DNA of 25,142 nt, from positions 1 to 25,142 of the IMG/VR virus record IMGVR_UViG_3300030108_000756. One strand, 5' to 3'. Within the stretch, counting starts at the first letter, position 1. Each line of letters opens with the position of its first letter. This DNA is from a virus. Shown one piece after another: positions 1 to 7,051 of this stretch. The notes beneath the pieces are model-generated. The model was not told where the DNA came from. It searched no databases and saw only the letters and a program-made list of their open reading frames with translations. Made by a program: the position numbers and the translations under genes.

Positions 1-118
1 TGTTACTACAACAAATCCAAACAGAACACAACTTGCAACAGTAGGCAACTGGTCGAAAGTCTACGAGACAAAGAACATCGGTATCGTTAGAGCAACTAAC
101 GTATCTACTCAAGACTAG
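1..118 (+). CDS. C-terminal end of a probable major capsid protein (partial)
   Basis: The left edge cuts an open frame that starts at base 2 and gives 38 residues ending in RATNVSTQD before the TAG at 116-118. No domain can be judged from such a fragment. I call it the major capsid protein only from position: it lies directly upstream of a decoration-like protein and the head-tail connector genes, where siphoviruses usually place the capsid gene. The codons used (AAC, ATC, TAC, CTT) include more C-ending codons than the tail genes, which fits a highly expressed protein. The frame is certain; the identity is an inference. Confidence 0.5.
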   Translation, partial: VTTTNPNRTQLATVGNWSKVYETKNIGIVRATNVSTQD

Positions 119-130
119 AGGTAAACTATT

Positions 131-496
131 ATGCCATCTTTATTTGAGGTTGCTGCTGGTAAACTTACTGGACCAACAACTGGTGGAACAGTAACACAGG
201 CAACTAATAAATCTACAGGTGTAACTCTTAATACAGAGTCAGGACAAATCACCATGAACAACGCAGCTTTAGCTGCTGCTGCTGAAGTGACATTCACAGT
301 AACAAACGACAAGATCGCTGCTACTGATTGTGTTGTTGTAAACCATGGTTCTGGCGGTACTGCTGGTTCTTATCTTGTAGGTGTATCCACAATCGCTGCT
401 GGATCATTCAAGGTAACAGTAACCAATGCGTCTGCTGGTTCTTTAAGTGAAGCTATTGTCATCAACTTTGTTGCATTGAAAGGTGCTTCCAGTTAA
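131..496 (+). CDS. Capsid decoration / head fibre-like protein
   Basis: A 121-residue Ala/Gly/Thr/Val-rich protein with no charged core. The middle and C-terminal part (about residues 34-118) has the pattern SGxITMNNAAL, then VTFTVTND, then VVVNHGSGGTAGSY, then SLSEAIVINF. I recognise this as a small beta-sandwich module common in phage head regions, either free or fused to capsid proteins. It probably sits on the capsid surface and stabilises or decorates it. The start follows an AGAGG-like ribosome site at about 117-121. It lies 12 bases after the upstream gene and shares its stop with the next start (TAATG at 494-498). Codon use is richer in C-ending codons than in most of the window, as expected for an abundant virion protein. 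The exact role is an inference. Confidence 0.6.
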   Translation: MPSLFEVAAGKLTGPTTGGTVTQATNKSTGVTLNTESGQITMNNAALAAAAEVTFTVTNDKIAATDCVVVNHGSGGTAGSYLVGVSTIAAGSFKVTVTNASAGSLSEAIVINFVALKGASS

Positions 497-648
497 TGGG
501 AATATTCGCTTTTAGACGAATGAGAGAACAAGAGGCTGCCAATGAGGTAGCCCCTGTTCTTTTAACACCAAAGAAAAAACCAAAACGCAAGCCAAAATCT
601 AATGGCAATAACAATTCACACAACAGTCGGAAGCAGCATAGCGAATAG
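496..648 (+). CDS. Small basic protein of the head region (50 aa, hypothetical)
   Basis: A 50-residue frame opens at an ATG that overlaps the previous stop codon (TAATG) and closes with TAG at 646-648, running 47 bases into the next gene in another frame. The N-terminus MGIFAFRRMREQEAANE is followed by a Lys/Pro/Arg tract (residues 25-34, PKKKPKRKPK) and an Asn/Ser-rich end. The tight coupling and the otherwise empty 105-base gap support a real gene. Small, basic, intrinsically disordered proteins are common between capsid and connector genes, but I do not recognise a family and assign no function. Confidence 0.5.
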   Translation: MGIFAFRRMREQEAANEVAPVLLTPKKKPKRKPKSNGNNNSHNSRKQHSE

Positions 649-1162
649 CTATATCAGCCTTCAGGAAGCCCAAGATATTATTGATGGGTTGATTGAAGAT
701 GATGATGTAGTCGCATGGGCTAGTTCTACAACCGATCAAAAAAACAGAGCATTATTTACTTCTACACAAAGAATTGATAGAGAAAGATTTTTGGGGGCTA
801 GGGTAACTGATACACAAGCATTGCAATGGCCGAGAACTGGTGTTAGAAAACCTGATACTTATATCAATACTTATTCAGTTGGCTTTCCTTTTCGTATCAC
901 AACAGATTATTACACCGATACTGAGATTCCAGATCAAGTAAAAAAAGCAGAGGCTGTACTAGCGGTATATCTTAATAACAACAAATCAGGATTAGGTTTA
1001 TCTGGTTTAGAGGATTTTAAAAGAGTAAAAGTAGGTACACTAGAAGCAGAGCCAAACTTTTATGGTTCTGTTGGTGCTGATAGAGTACCACCACTATTTG
1101 AACGCTATTTTACTGGCTTACGAATAAGTGGACCAGGAAACGTAGCAATCAAAAGGAGTTAA
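602..1162 (+). CDS. Head-tail connector / DnaT-like phage protein
   Basis: A 186-residue protein that resembles the phage family often annotated as putative DnaT-like ssDNA-binding protein. Visible hallmarks are the N-terminal SYISLQEAQDIID segment, a central alpha-helical stretch with RALFTSTQRIDR, the motif LQWPRTGV (about residues 77-84) and a C-terminal helix DQVKKAEAVLAVYL. Proteins of this type sit between the capsid and neck genes and are thought to act as head-completion adaptors; the DnaT name is historical and not evidence of replication function. It is the first of five closely packed connector genes. The ATG is inside the end of the upstream small basic gene. Confidence 0.65.
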   Translation: MAITIHTTVGSSIANSYISLQEAQDIIDGLIEDDDVVAWASSTTDQKNRALFTSTQRIDRERFLGARVTDTQALQWPRTGVRKPDTYINTYSVGFPFRITTDYYTDTEIPDQVKKAEAVLAVYLNNNKSGLGLSGLEDFKRVKVGTLEAEPNFYGSVGADRVPPLFERYFTGLRISGPGNVAIKRS

Positions 1163-1163
1163 A

Positions 1164-1385
1164 ATGACTTACTACCCAGCAGCAAAAATTATTAATGACA
1201 CAGCAGCACATACTGGTCGTTTTGGCTGCATAAAAGCATTACAAGATTCAGTTATCAATACTCTTGTAGCTGAAAACATAACAGGAGATTTAACTGGTTT
1301 ACAGTTCAAATCAAACACTGCTATTGAAGGAGTTATTACAAGTGTAAAACTTGATAGCGGTACTGTTATTGCTTATCTGATCTGA
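1164..1385 (+). CDS. Small conserved-type head/neck protein (73 aa, hypothetical)
   Basis: A 73-residue protein starting at an ATG preceded by a strong AAGGAG ribosome site (about 1153-1158). It has the pattern TAAHTGRFGCIKAL, then alternating hydrophobic residues typical of short beta strands (TGLQFKSNTAIEGVITSV, then SGTVIAYLI). The size and strand content suggest a small beta-rich structural protein, perhaps a decoration or spike component. Its stop overlaps the next start (TGATG), so it is co-translated with the neck genes. I do not recognise a named family. Confidence 0.55.
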   Translation: MTYYPAAKIINDTAAHTGRFGCIKALQDSVINTLVAENITGDLTGLQFKSNTAIEGVITSVKLDSGTVIAYLI

Positions 1386-1744
1386 TGCCAAGTTTAGGAA
1401 ACGCACTAAAAAAAGCAGTTCCAGGGATATTAAAGGCCACTGGCAGCAACGTAATAATAAGATTTGTAACAGTTGGAAGTTACAATACATCTACTGGTGC
1501 GGTTTCTGAAAGTAATACTGATGTCACAATAAAGGCACTAGTCGAAGCTGTAACAAGATCAGAAGTTAATGATTTAATAAATCAAGAAGATAAAAGAGTT
1601 TTAATTGCAGCAAAAGATGTCAATACAACACCAACAACAAAAGATAAAGTTTTAATCAATAGTATAGTTCACCAAATAATAACAGTAGACACTACTGAAG
1701 CTGCTGGTGTTGCTGTAACTTTTTCTTTAATCGTGAGGTCTTAA
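1385..1744 (+). CDS. Head-tail joining / head-closure protein
   Basis: A 119-residue protein with the layout of small siphovirus neck proteins (head closure or stopper class). A helical N-terminus (NALKKAVPGILKAT) is followed by a run of beta strands: VIIRFVTVGSYNTSTG, then DVTIKALVEAVT, then KRVLIAAKDV, then KDKVLINSIVHQIITVDT. The pattern KVLI(N/D)...I..V close to the C-terminus is typical of this group. It is coupled by single-base overlaps to both neighbours and lies in the position expected between the connector and the tail-completion protein. Function is inferred from fold pattern and order. Confidence 0.6.
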   Translation: MPSLGNALKKAVPGILKATGSNVIIRFVTVGSYNTSTGAVSESNTDVTIKALVEAVTRSEVNDLINQEDKRVLIAAKDVNTTPTTKDKVLINSIVHQIITVDTTEAAGVAVTFSLIVRS

Positions 1745-2100
1745 TGGCTTTTGTAAATTTACGACTAGATAAAATTGGTAACTTTGCCGAAGATAAAGTT
1801 GAAGAACTTGTGCAATTTGGTGCTGCCAGATTACAACAAAAACTAAAAGGTCAAGAAGTTCCAGTTAACGAAGGAACTATGAGAACTGAATGGTTTCAAA
1901 GACCTGTTTCTAACTTAGAAATAGACTTAATAAATAAACTTGAATATGCAGAACCAGTTACTTTCGGTACTAATATTCCACCCTCTTGGAAAAATGGCTA
2001 TCAACTTTCAACTGCATCTGGAAAACCTATTTCCAAAGATTGGGCTAAAAGATTTATTGAACAGACTATTAGAGATGTACAAAAAAAGGCTGGCAACTAA
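1744..2100 (+). CDS. HK97 gp10-like neck / tail completion protein
   Basis: A 118-residue protein beginning with an amphipathic helix (LDKIGNFAEDKVEELVQFGA, residues 8-27) followed by KLKGQEVPVNEGTMRTEWF. The combination of a basic N-terminal helix, a PV(N/D)xGxxR turn and a short domain containing YAEPVTFG is characteristic of the HK97 gp10 family, which helps join the tail to the head. A Trp/Gly-rich segment (PPSWKNGY) and a C-terminal helix (DWAKRFIEQTIRDVQKK) complete it. The start and stop each overlap the neighbouring genes by one base. Confidence 0.65.
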   Translation: MAFVNLRLDKIGNFAEDKVEELVQFGAARLQQKLKGQEVPVNEGTMRTEWFQRPVSNLEIDLINKLEYAEPVTFGTNIPPSWKNGYQLSTASGKPISKDWAKRFIEQTIRDVQKKAGN

Positions 2101-2516
2101 TGAATACTATTAACGACATAAGAACTGCAATAGAAAGTAGACTTGCTACTGAAATGGCAACTTCACCTGCATACACTGTTGCTTTTCAAAATGTGCCTTT
2201 TACCCCACCAAATAATTCAAGTTGGGTTCAGTCATCAATTACATTTGGAATACACGAAGCAATAACTTTACAGGCACCTACAACAGGTTATAACAAGCAT
2301 AATGGTGAATTATTGATAAATGTGTTCACACCTCAAGGACTTGGTACAGGGGCAAATTACACAATAGCTGAAAGAATAAAAGACTTGTATCATAGACAAA
2401 CTGTAAATAAAATCATTTTTGGTGATACAGTAGGACCAAGCCAAGTTTCACCAGCAAGTCCTCAACCGTTTTTTCAAACTGAATTGAGCTTTATTTTTGA
2501 AGCATGGTTACAATAG
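2100..2516 (+). CDS. Tail terminator protein (gpU / DUF4128-like)
   Basis: A 138-residue protein starting at an ATG overlapped with the preceding stop (TAATG). It has the usual order of tail terminators: an N-terminal helix (INDIRTAIESRLATEMA), a strand with the VAFQNVPFTPP motif, a strand ending in WVQSSITF, a long strand GELLINVFTPQGLGTG followed by a helix (YTIAERIKDLYHR), and a C-terminal strand ELSFIFEAWL. The VPFTPP and LLINVF...G.G..N features fit the DUF4128/terminator group that caps the growing tail tube. It immediately precedes the tube protein gene, which is the expected position. Confidence 0.7.
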   Translation: MNTINDIRTAIESRLATEMATSPAYTVAFQNVPFTPPNNSSWVQSSITFGIHEAITLQAPTTGYNKHNGELLINVFTPQGLGTGANYTIAERIKDLYHRQTVNKIIFGDTVGPSQVSPASPQPFFQTELSFIFEAWLQ

Positions 2517-2541
2517 AATAAAATCTGTTTAATTTAAAAAA

Positions 2542-3297
2542 ATGGCTACTGTTTTATCTGGTACTAGCGGAGCACTTTATTACAAACCAGCAGGTACTAA
2601 AGGCACTTTTACTTCTTCAAATGTAACTATTGGAACTGAAACTATTATTGTTGAACCAAATCTTAATTTCAAAGTTGGTGACGGAGTAAAGTTTTCTGTT
2701 ATCAATGCCCAGACAGGTGGTAGCGGTACAGGTACTTTACCAGCAGGTTTAAATAACAGTGATACTTTTTTCATCATTGCCTATACAGCATCTACTGGGG
2801 CTTTACAAGTTTCTGCAACTTTAGGTGGTTCTGCTGTTGATATTACAAATACAGGAACAGCAGCTACACCAAACGAATTTCAAGTAGCTTATGCAGATTT
2901 TGCTGCTGTTGGTGAAGTTCAATCTTGGAGCTTTTCGATTTCTAGAGAACAGATAGATACCACAACAATCGGCCAAACAAGTGGACAATCAGTGCCTTTT
3001 AGAACTTCAATCGCTGGATTTGCTGATGGAGAAGGAACTGCAACTGTATTTGTCACAGATGAGGATTCTGCATTAGCCAATAGAATGGTTCAAGATGTTA
3101 CTCAAAGAAACCAAGTTGGTGCAGCGTTCAAACTTTATATTGATAAGAAACCAACAGAATCCGCTAGTAGAAGCATTGCCTTAGACGCTATGCTTTCTGA
3201 AGCTGAATTTAATGTAAACCCAGATGACGCACAATCTGTAGAAATTACATTTAAACCAACTGAAGCACCTACTTTTGACTTCAGCACTAGCTCTTGA
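2542..3297 (+). CDS. Major tail (tube) protein
   Basis: A 251-residue protein. A short N-terminal strand (LSGTSGALYYK, residues 5-15) is followed by an inserted beta domain (about 27-118) with a FKVGDGVKF...LPAGL pattern, then the tube core. The core runs EVQSWSFSISREQIDTTTIG (125-144), the loop SIAGFADGEGTATVFV (156-171), a helix at 175-188 and a last strand pair SVEITFKPTEAP (232-243). This is the usual gpV-like tube architecture; subunits stack as hexamers round the tape measure. The 25-base leader is AT-rich with no clear ribosome site. Two later genes (11407 and 11862) share the same core pattern. Confidence 0.75.
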   Translation: MATVLSGTSGALYYKPAGTKGTFTSSNVTIGTETIIVEPNLNFKVGDGVKFSVINAQTGGSGTGTLPAGLNNSDTFFIIAYTASTGALQVSATLGGSAVDITNTGTAATPNEFQVAYADFAAVGEVQSWSFSISREQIDTTTIGQTSGQSVPFRTSIAGFADGEGTATVFVTDEDSALANRMVQDVTQRNQVGAAFKLYIDKKPTESASRSIALDAMLSEAEFNVNPDDAQSVEITFKPTEAPTFDFSTSS

Positions 3298-3322
3298 TAC
3301 ATTAAATTAGTTAAAACAATTT

Positions 3323-3679
3323 ATGGCAACCCCAAAACCTCGTCTTTCTCCATTAGAGAAATTAAAAAAAGCTGCAAATCTTCAACCCATCAAAAGAGAG
3401 GTTGAACTTACTAACGGTGAAGTGTTGGAATTTTGGTCAACACCTCTAACCATGGCTGAAAGAGAAAGAGCACAGAAAGGTACAAAAGATGACCTTAATG
3501 CTTTTGCTTTGCAACTCTTAATTCATAAAGCACTGGATGAAAATGGTGTCAGGTTATTCCAAGCTGGTCATGCTGCTGAACTTAAAAATGAATGTAGAGA
3601 TGCAGATTTACAGGCATTAATGCTTGCTGTAATTACAGAACCAGAATATACGGAGGCCGAATCCGACCCAAAAAAATAA
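3323..3679 (+). CDS. Tail assembly chaperone, short form (gpG-like)
   Basis: A 118-residue protein, the zero-frame product of a G/GT-type tail chaperone pair. It begins with a Pro/Lys-rich segment (PKPRLSPLEKLKKAA), continues with a strand pair around REVELTNGEVLEFWSTPLT (26-44), then helices (MAERERAQKG, then NAFALQLLIHKALDENG). It ends in an acidic, Pro-rich stretch just before the stop. The last sense codons lie in the slippery run at 3667-3676. Such proteins bind the tape measure and load tube subunits during tail assembly and are absent from the finished virion. It sits between tube and tape measure genes, as in lambda. Confidence 0.75.
   Translation: MATPKPRLSPLEKLKKAANLQPIKREVELTNGEVLEFWSTPLTMAERERAQKGTKDDLNAFALQLLIHKALDENGVRLFQAGHAAELKNECRDADLQALMLAVITEPEYTEAESDPKK
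3667..3676 (+). other. Programmed -1 frameshift site (tandem slippery heptamers)
   Basis: The sequence CCCAAAAAAA lies immediately before the zero-frame TAA (3677-3679). In the zero frame it reads GAC CCA AAA AAA TAA, so two canonical X_XXY_YYZ heptamers overlap: C_CCA_AAA (3667-3673) and A_AAA_AAA (3670-3676). Slippage back by one base at either one enters the frame that runs to 3861 and gives the same total length. Lambda-type tails use this arrangement to make gpGT. I see no convincing downstream stem-loop or upstream stimulatory site. Confidence 0.8.
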
Positions 3680-3861
3680 AGCTGGAGCTAAAAAAGGATA
3701 ATTATTTATTGCTTCAGTTAGGTGTTGCAAGAGAGTTAAAGTACTCTTTATTTGAATTGCAGCAAAAAATGACTATTGAAGAATTATTTATTTGGTCTGC
3801 TTATTTTGATTTGCTTAATGACGAGCAAGAAAAAATGTTGAAAAAAACCAAATTAAGGTAA
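3676..3861 (+). CDS. -1 frame extension of the tail chaperone (gpT-like; made as a G-T fusion)
   Basis: After the -1 shift the frame adds 61 residues, giving a fusion of about 179 residues encoded by 3323-3861. The added part reads KKDNYLLLQLGVARELKYSL, then FELQQKMTIEELFIWSAYFD, and ends in a Lys-rich tail. The pattern (V/L)ARELGYSLxELxx.MTxEELxxWxAYF is a hallmark of the T domain in phage tail chaperones, so the frame is clearly coding despite having no start of its own. Without it bases 3680-3885 would be empty. The T domain is expected to recruit tail tube subunits to the tape measure complex. Stop TAA is at 3859-3861. Confidence 0.8.
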   Translation: MKLELKKDNYLLLQLGVARELKYSLFELQQKMTIEELFIWSAYFDLLNDEQEKMLKKTKLR

Positions 3862-3885
3862 ACTTAAAACAGTTATTTTTTTATT

Positions 3886-6150
3886 GTGGCTAACGGCGAA
3901 GTTGGAATAAAAATTAAAGTATCAGCGAGGGACGCTGTTAATAACTTAAATAGATTAAAAACTGTAAGTTCACAGTTAAACATAGCATTTAAAAAAGTTG
4001 AATTAGCTGCATCACGTTTGCAAAATAATGCGAGTAGATCATTCCAAAAGTTTGGTGCAAATGTACAAAGAATAAGACAAAAAATAACCAAAGATATGCA
4101 AAAGGTTAAAGGTAGTTTTAATGCTGCTGGACAACTAGGAAGTTTAATAACTGGTGCTGGTTTAGGTTTATTTGCAAAGGCATCATTAGAAACCTCTGTA
4201 AATGCACAAGAATTAGAACTAAGATTAAAGTTGCTTACTGGTAGTTTAATTGGTTATGAAAAGGCTCAAAACATAGCATCAAAAGCGGCTCGTACTTTTG
4301 GAATGTCATCATTAGAGGCATTGGAGGGGGTAACTAATATTGTTGGCAGACTAAAACCTTTAGGACAATCATTAGAAAATATTGAGGACGTATTTTTTGG
4401 TTTTAATACTGCTGCAAAAACTGCTGGTGTATCAACTGTTGAAGCATCAAACGCATTTAGACAATTAGCACAGGCTTTAGGTTCTGGTCGATTAGCTGGT
4501 GATGAATTTAGAAGTGTGTCTGAACAAGTACCAACAATACTAAAACCAATAGCTGAAGAATTGGGTGTTACTCAAGGTGCTTTAAAAGAATTAGCTGCTG
4601 AAGGAAGACTTACTTCAAATGTTGTATTAAGGTCTTTAAGAAAAATAAGAGCAGATGGAAGCGGTCTTATAGCAGATATTGTTAAAGAATCAGATAAGCA
4701 AGTATTAAAAGATTTAAGTAATGCTTTTGAAGATTTGAAAAGATCTGTAGGTGATGCTTTAAAACCTGTAATACTTCCATTGGTCAAAGATATTACAGCG
4801 TTAATGAAACAATTTACTTTACTAAGTCCAAATGTTCAAAAGGTTGTTGTTACTTTTGGTGCTTTGGTAGGTGTTGCTGCTTTAGCCGCCCCTGCAATCG
4901 CTGGTGTAGGACTAGCTATTTCAGCCGTTGGAAGTTTCTTAGCTAGTGGACCTGGAGTAGCTTTACTCGCCTTTTTAGGTGCAAAAACTTTACCTATTAT
5001 TGCTGTACTTGGAGGTTTAGGATTTGCTTTAAGTAAGTTGGCTGGTCATTTTAGAAAAAATCAGGAAACACAGCAAAAATTTCAAGAATTACTTGATACT
5101 GGTTCTCTAAAAGTTTTAAAAGACGCACGTAAAACAGAAGATAATACTCTTTCTCAATTAGCCAATACTAGTGCAAGGGAAGGTGCATCAAATGCTATAA
5201 GAAAACAAATGAAAGAAACTGAGGAAAGAATAAAACAACTAGATAATGAAATTTTAAAATTAGAGCTTTTAAATAAAGAAATGGGAGGAATAACAGTTGG
5301 AGGCATTGAATATAAAATGGATAAAAAAGGATTAATACCAGTTGGGTCTGCAGGTACTGACCCTGAAACAGGTGACGTAGCAAAAACACCACTTTTAGAT
5401 TCTTTACAAAAAGAACAAGAGTTTATGAAAAATGCTTTAAGTATGGGTACAGAAAGAGCAAAAATGGAACAAAGAATAGTAGATCTAGCAAAAGAAAAAA
5501 ATAATTTAAATGAAACTCAAGCACGACAAGCTGTAGAGCAATTAAATGCAGACCAAAAAAGATTAGAAATGAATGAACAGATAAGAGATGTATTGGCTAC
5601 TGGTATGTCCAATGCAGTAATGGGTCTCATAGAAGGTACAAAAACTTTAGGTGAATCATTAGCTGGTATTGCAAAAAATCTTGCCAGTATGTTTTTAAAC
5701 AATGCATTTTCTCAAATGTTTAGTGGTTTTAATTTCTTTGGAGGTGAACAGGGTGGTTATTTAAGGTCTGGTGGTTTTAAGGCTTTTCAATATGGCGGTG
5801 TAGTTAATTCACCTACTCTTGGAATGATTGGTGAAGGCGGTGAGTCTGAATATGTTATTCCCTCCTCTAAGATGGCTGGTGCGATGCAAAGATATTCTTC
5901 TGGTGCAAGAGGTGGTGCAGTTATTCCAGGCGGTTCAGGTGATGCTGGTACACCTTCAGGTTCTTCAGGTAGTGCAGTAGTTGAATATACTGGACCTGTT
6001 TTAAACTTTAATGGTGATGATTATTTGCCAAGGTCAGCAGTACCAGATTTAATTAATACAGCAGCAAAAAGAGGTGCTGATGCTGGACAGTCAAAAATGA
6101 TGAAAACATTTAAAAATTCTAGAAGTCAAAGGGCAAGTATAGGATTATGA
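3886..6150 (+). CDS. Tape measure protein
   Basis: A 754-residue protein starting at GTG, 24 bases after the chaperone fusion ends. A basic coiled N-terminus (1-100) precedes a clear tape-measure N-terminal domain (about 107-250) containing LELRLKLLTGS, ASKAARTFGMSSLEALEGV, LGSGRLAGDEFRSVSEQVP and AEGRLTSNVV. A long hydrophobic Ala/Gly-rich stretch (about 317-387) could insert in the host membrane during DNA delivery. A charged coiled-coil region follows (about 435-560), and a Gly-rich C-terminus carries GGVVNSPTLGMIGEGGESE, typical of these proteins. At about 1.5 angstroms per residue the predicted tail is near 110 nm, on the short side. Its end overlaps the next start (ATGA). Confidence 0.85.
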   Translation: MANGEVGIKIKVSARDAVNNLNRLKTVSSQLNIAFKKVELAASRLQNNASRSFQKFGANVQRIRQKITKDMQKVKGSFNAAGQLGSLITGAGLGLFAKASLETSVNAQELELRLKLLTGSLIGYEKAQNIASKAARTFGMSSLEALEGVTNIVGRLKPLGQSLENIEDVFFGFNTAAKTAGVSTVEASNAFRQLAQALGSGRLAGDEFRSVSEQVPTILKPIAEELGVTQGALKELAAEGRLTSNVVLRSLRKIRADGSGLIADIVKESDKQVLKDLSNAFEDLKRSVGDALKPVILPLVKDITALMKQFTLLSPNVQKVVVTFGALVGVAALAAPAIAGVGLAISAVGSFLASGPGVALLAFLGAKTLPIIAVLGGLGFALSKLAGHFRKNQETQQKFQELLDTGSLKVLKDARKTEDNTLSQLANTSAREGASNAIRKQMKETEERIKQLDNEILKLELLNKEMGGITVGGIEYKMDKKGLIPVGSAGTDPETGDVAKTPLLDSLQKEQEFMKNALSMGTERAKMEQRIVDLAKEKNNLNETQARQAVEQLNADQKRLEMNEQIRDVLATGMSNAVMGLIEGTKTLGESLAGIAKNLASMFLNNAFSQMFSGFNFFGGEQGGYLRSGGFKAFQYGGVVNSPTLGMIGEGGESEYVIPSSKMAGAMQRYSSGARGGAVIPGGSGDAGTPSGSSGSAVVEYTGPVLNFNGDDYLPRSAVPDLINTAAKRGADAGQSKMMKTFKNSRSQRASIGL

Positions 6151-6659
6151 GTATTACAACCATTTGTACATTTCTTGAAATTTATGAAATGGATGAAGAT
6201 GAAAAAACAACAAAGCATAGATTACAAAATGCCAAATTAAATTTAACTGACGAAGATTATCAAAACGCTGGAAACACAATAGAATTTAATGATGAAGATT
6301 TTCATTACATGCCTTTTATTTATGCTGGAACAACAATTAATAAAAGTGGAGATAATATTGAATCTAATATAATCATGGGCAATTCTCCGATATCAATGGC
6401 TAGAGCACAAGAAGCTGTAGCAAATCAATACTTTGCTGAAGTGACTGTTTGTATTGTTGATAATAGTGATCTAGACAGTGTTCAAAGAACTTTAACTTCA
6501 GATGTATGGTTAATTTCTAGTCTTGCTTATGATGCAGAACGACTTGAATTAACTTTAAGTAGTGCGATTGATTCTGTTGGATCTAACATGCCCAATCTAG
6601 TCTTAACTTCCGATTGTGTTGGTGCGTTACCTACTTCAAGTGATATACAAAATAGATGA
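6147..6659 (+). CDS. Minor tail protein, tail-tip (gpL-like position)
   Basis: A 170-residue protein coupled by ATGA overlaps to the tape measure upstream and the NlpC/P60-like gene downstream. It is acidic and beta-rich, with FLEIYEMDED at the start, FHYMPFIYAG (about residues 52-61), SNIIMGNSPISMARAQEAV (73-91), VTVCIVDNSD and TLTSDVWLISSLAYD. It ends in a short segment with a single Cys (LTSDCVGALPT), which recalls the Cys-bearing end of gpL-type tail-tip proteins. Position between tape measure and NlpC/P60 protein matches gpM/gpL of lambda. The family match is weak, so the role is mainly from context. Confidence 0.55.
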   Translation: MSITTICTFLEIYEMDEDEKTTKHRLQNAKLNLTDEDYQNAGNTIEFNDEDFHYMPFIYAGTTINKSGDNIESNIIMGNSPISMARAQEAVANQYFAEVTVCIVDNSDLDSVQRTLTSDVWLISSLAYDAERLELTLSSAIDSVGSNMPNLVLTSDCVGALPTSSDIQNR

Positions 6660-7051
6660 AACCACATCAATTAATTGGTTTACCTTATAGATTAGGCGCT
6701 GACCCTGAAAAACATCATGCAGTAGATTGTTTAACACTAACAATTTCAGTATTAAATTTTTATGGAATAAAATTTTTAAAACGTGAAAAAGAATGGTATA
6801 GACGTTATTTACGAAAAGATTTTTCTATTTTTAAAGAAGTTTTTGATAAGTGGGGAAACGAGACAAAAGATATTAATATAGGTACAGTAGCAATAGTTAA
6901 CAAAGAAGAGGGTTTTGCTCTTGCTGTTTACTACGAAGGAGGATTTTTAATTTGTCAAGAACCAATCGTAAGGTGGACTCCTCAAGACACTTTGGCGGTA
7001 GAAAAATATTATTGCCCGCAGAAATCGAATTATGTAAAACTGTTGGAATAA
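6656..7051 (+). CDS. NlpC/P60-like tail-tip protein, possibly catalytically altered
   Basis: A 131-residue protein with the frame of an NlpC/P60 cysteine peptidase, as in the C-terminal half of lambda gpK. The N-terminal LIGLPYRLGAD...HAVDCLTLT holds the expected nucleophile Cys25 in a DC motif. The second half, INIGTVAIV followed by GFALAVYYEGGFLI, matches the usual GD(V/L)...HVGIYVGGGxLLH region. The catalytic His expected before the LAV segment is Ala here (about residue 88). Either the enzyme is dead and structural, or another residue such as His20 or His21 does the job. The start ATG lies in an ATGA overlap. The end overlaps the next gene by 40-100 bases depending on that gene's start. 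Confidence 0.6.
   Translation: MKPHQLIGLPYRLGADPEKHHAVDCLTLTISVLNFYGIKFLKREKEWYRRYLRKDFSIFKEVFDKWGNETKDINIGTVAIVNKEEGFALAVYYEGGFLICQEPIVRWTPQDTLAVEKYYCPQKSNYVKLLE

Noticed and set aside
3861-3885. A second start for the gpT-like frame as an independent gene
   Set aside because: No start codon with a ribosome site precedes the T domain in its frame; the slippery site explains its expression.
6656-7051. Reading the NlpC/P60-like protein as the phage endolysin
   Set aside because: It lies within the tail-tip genes in the gpK position, is only 131 residues and appears to lack the catalytic His.
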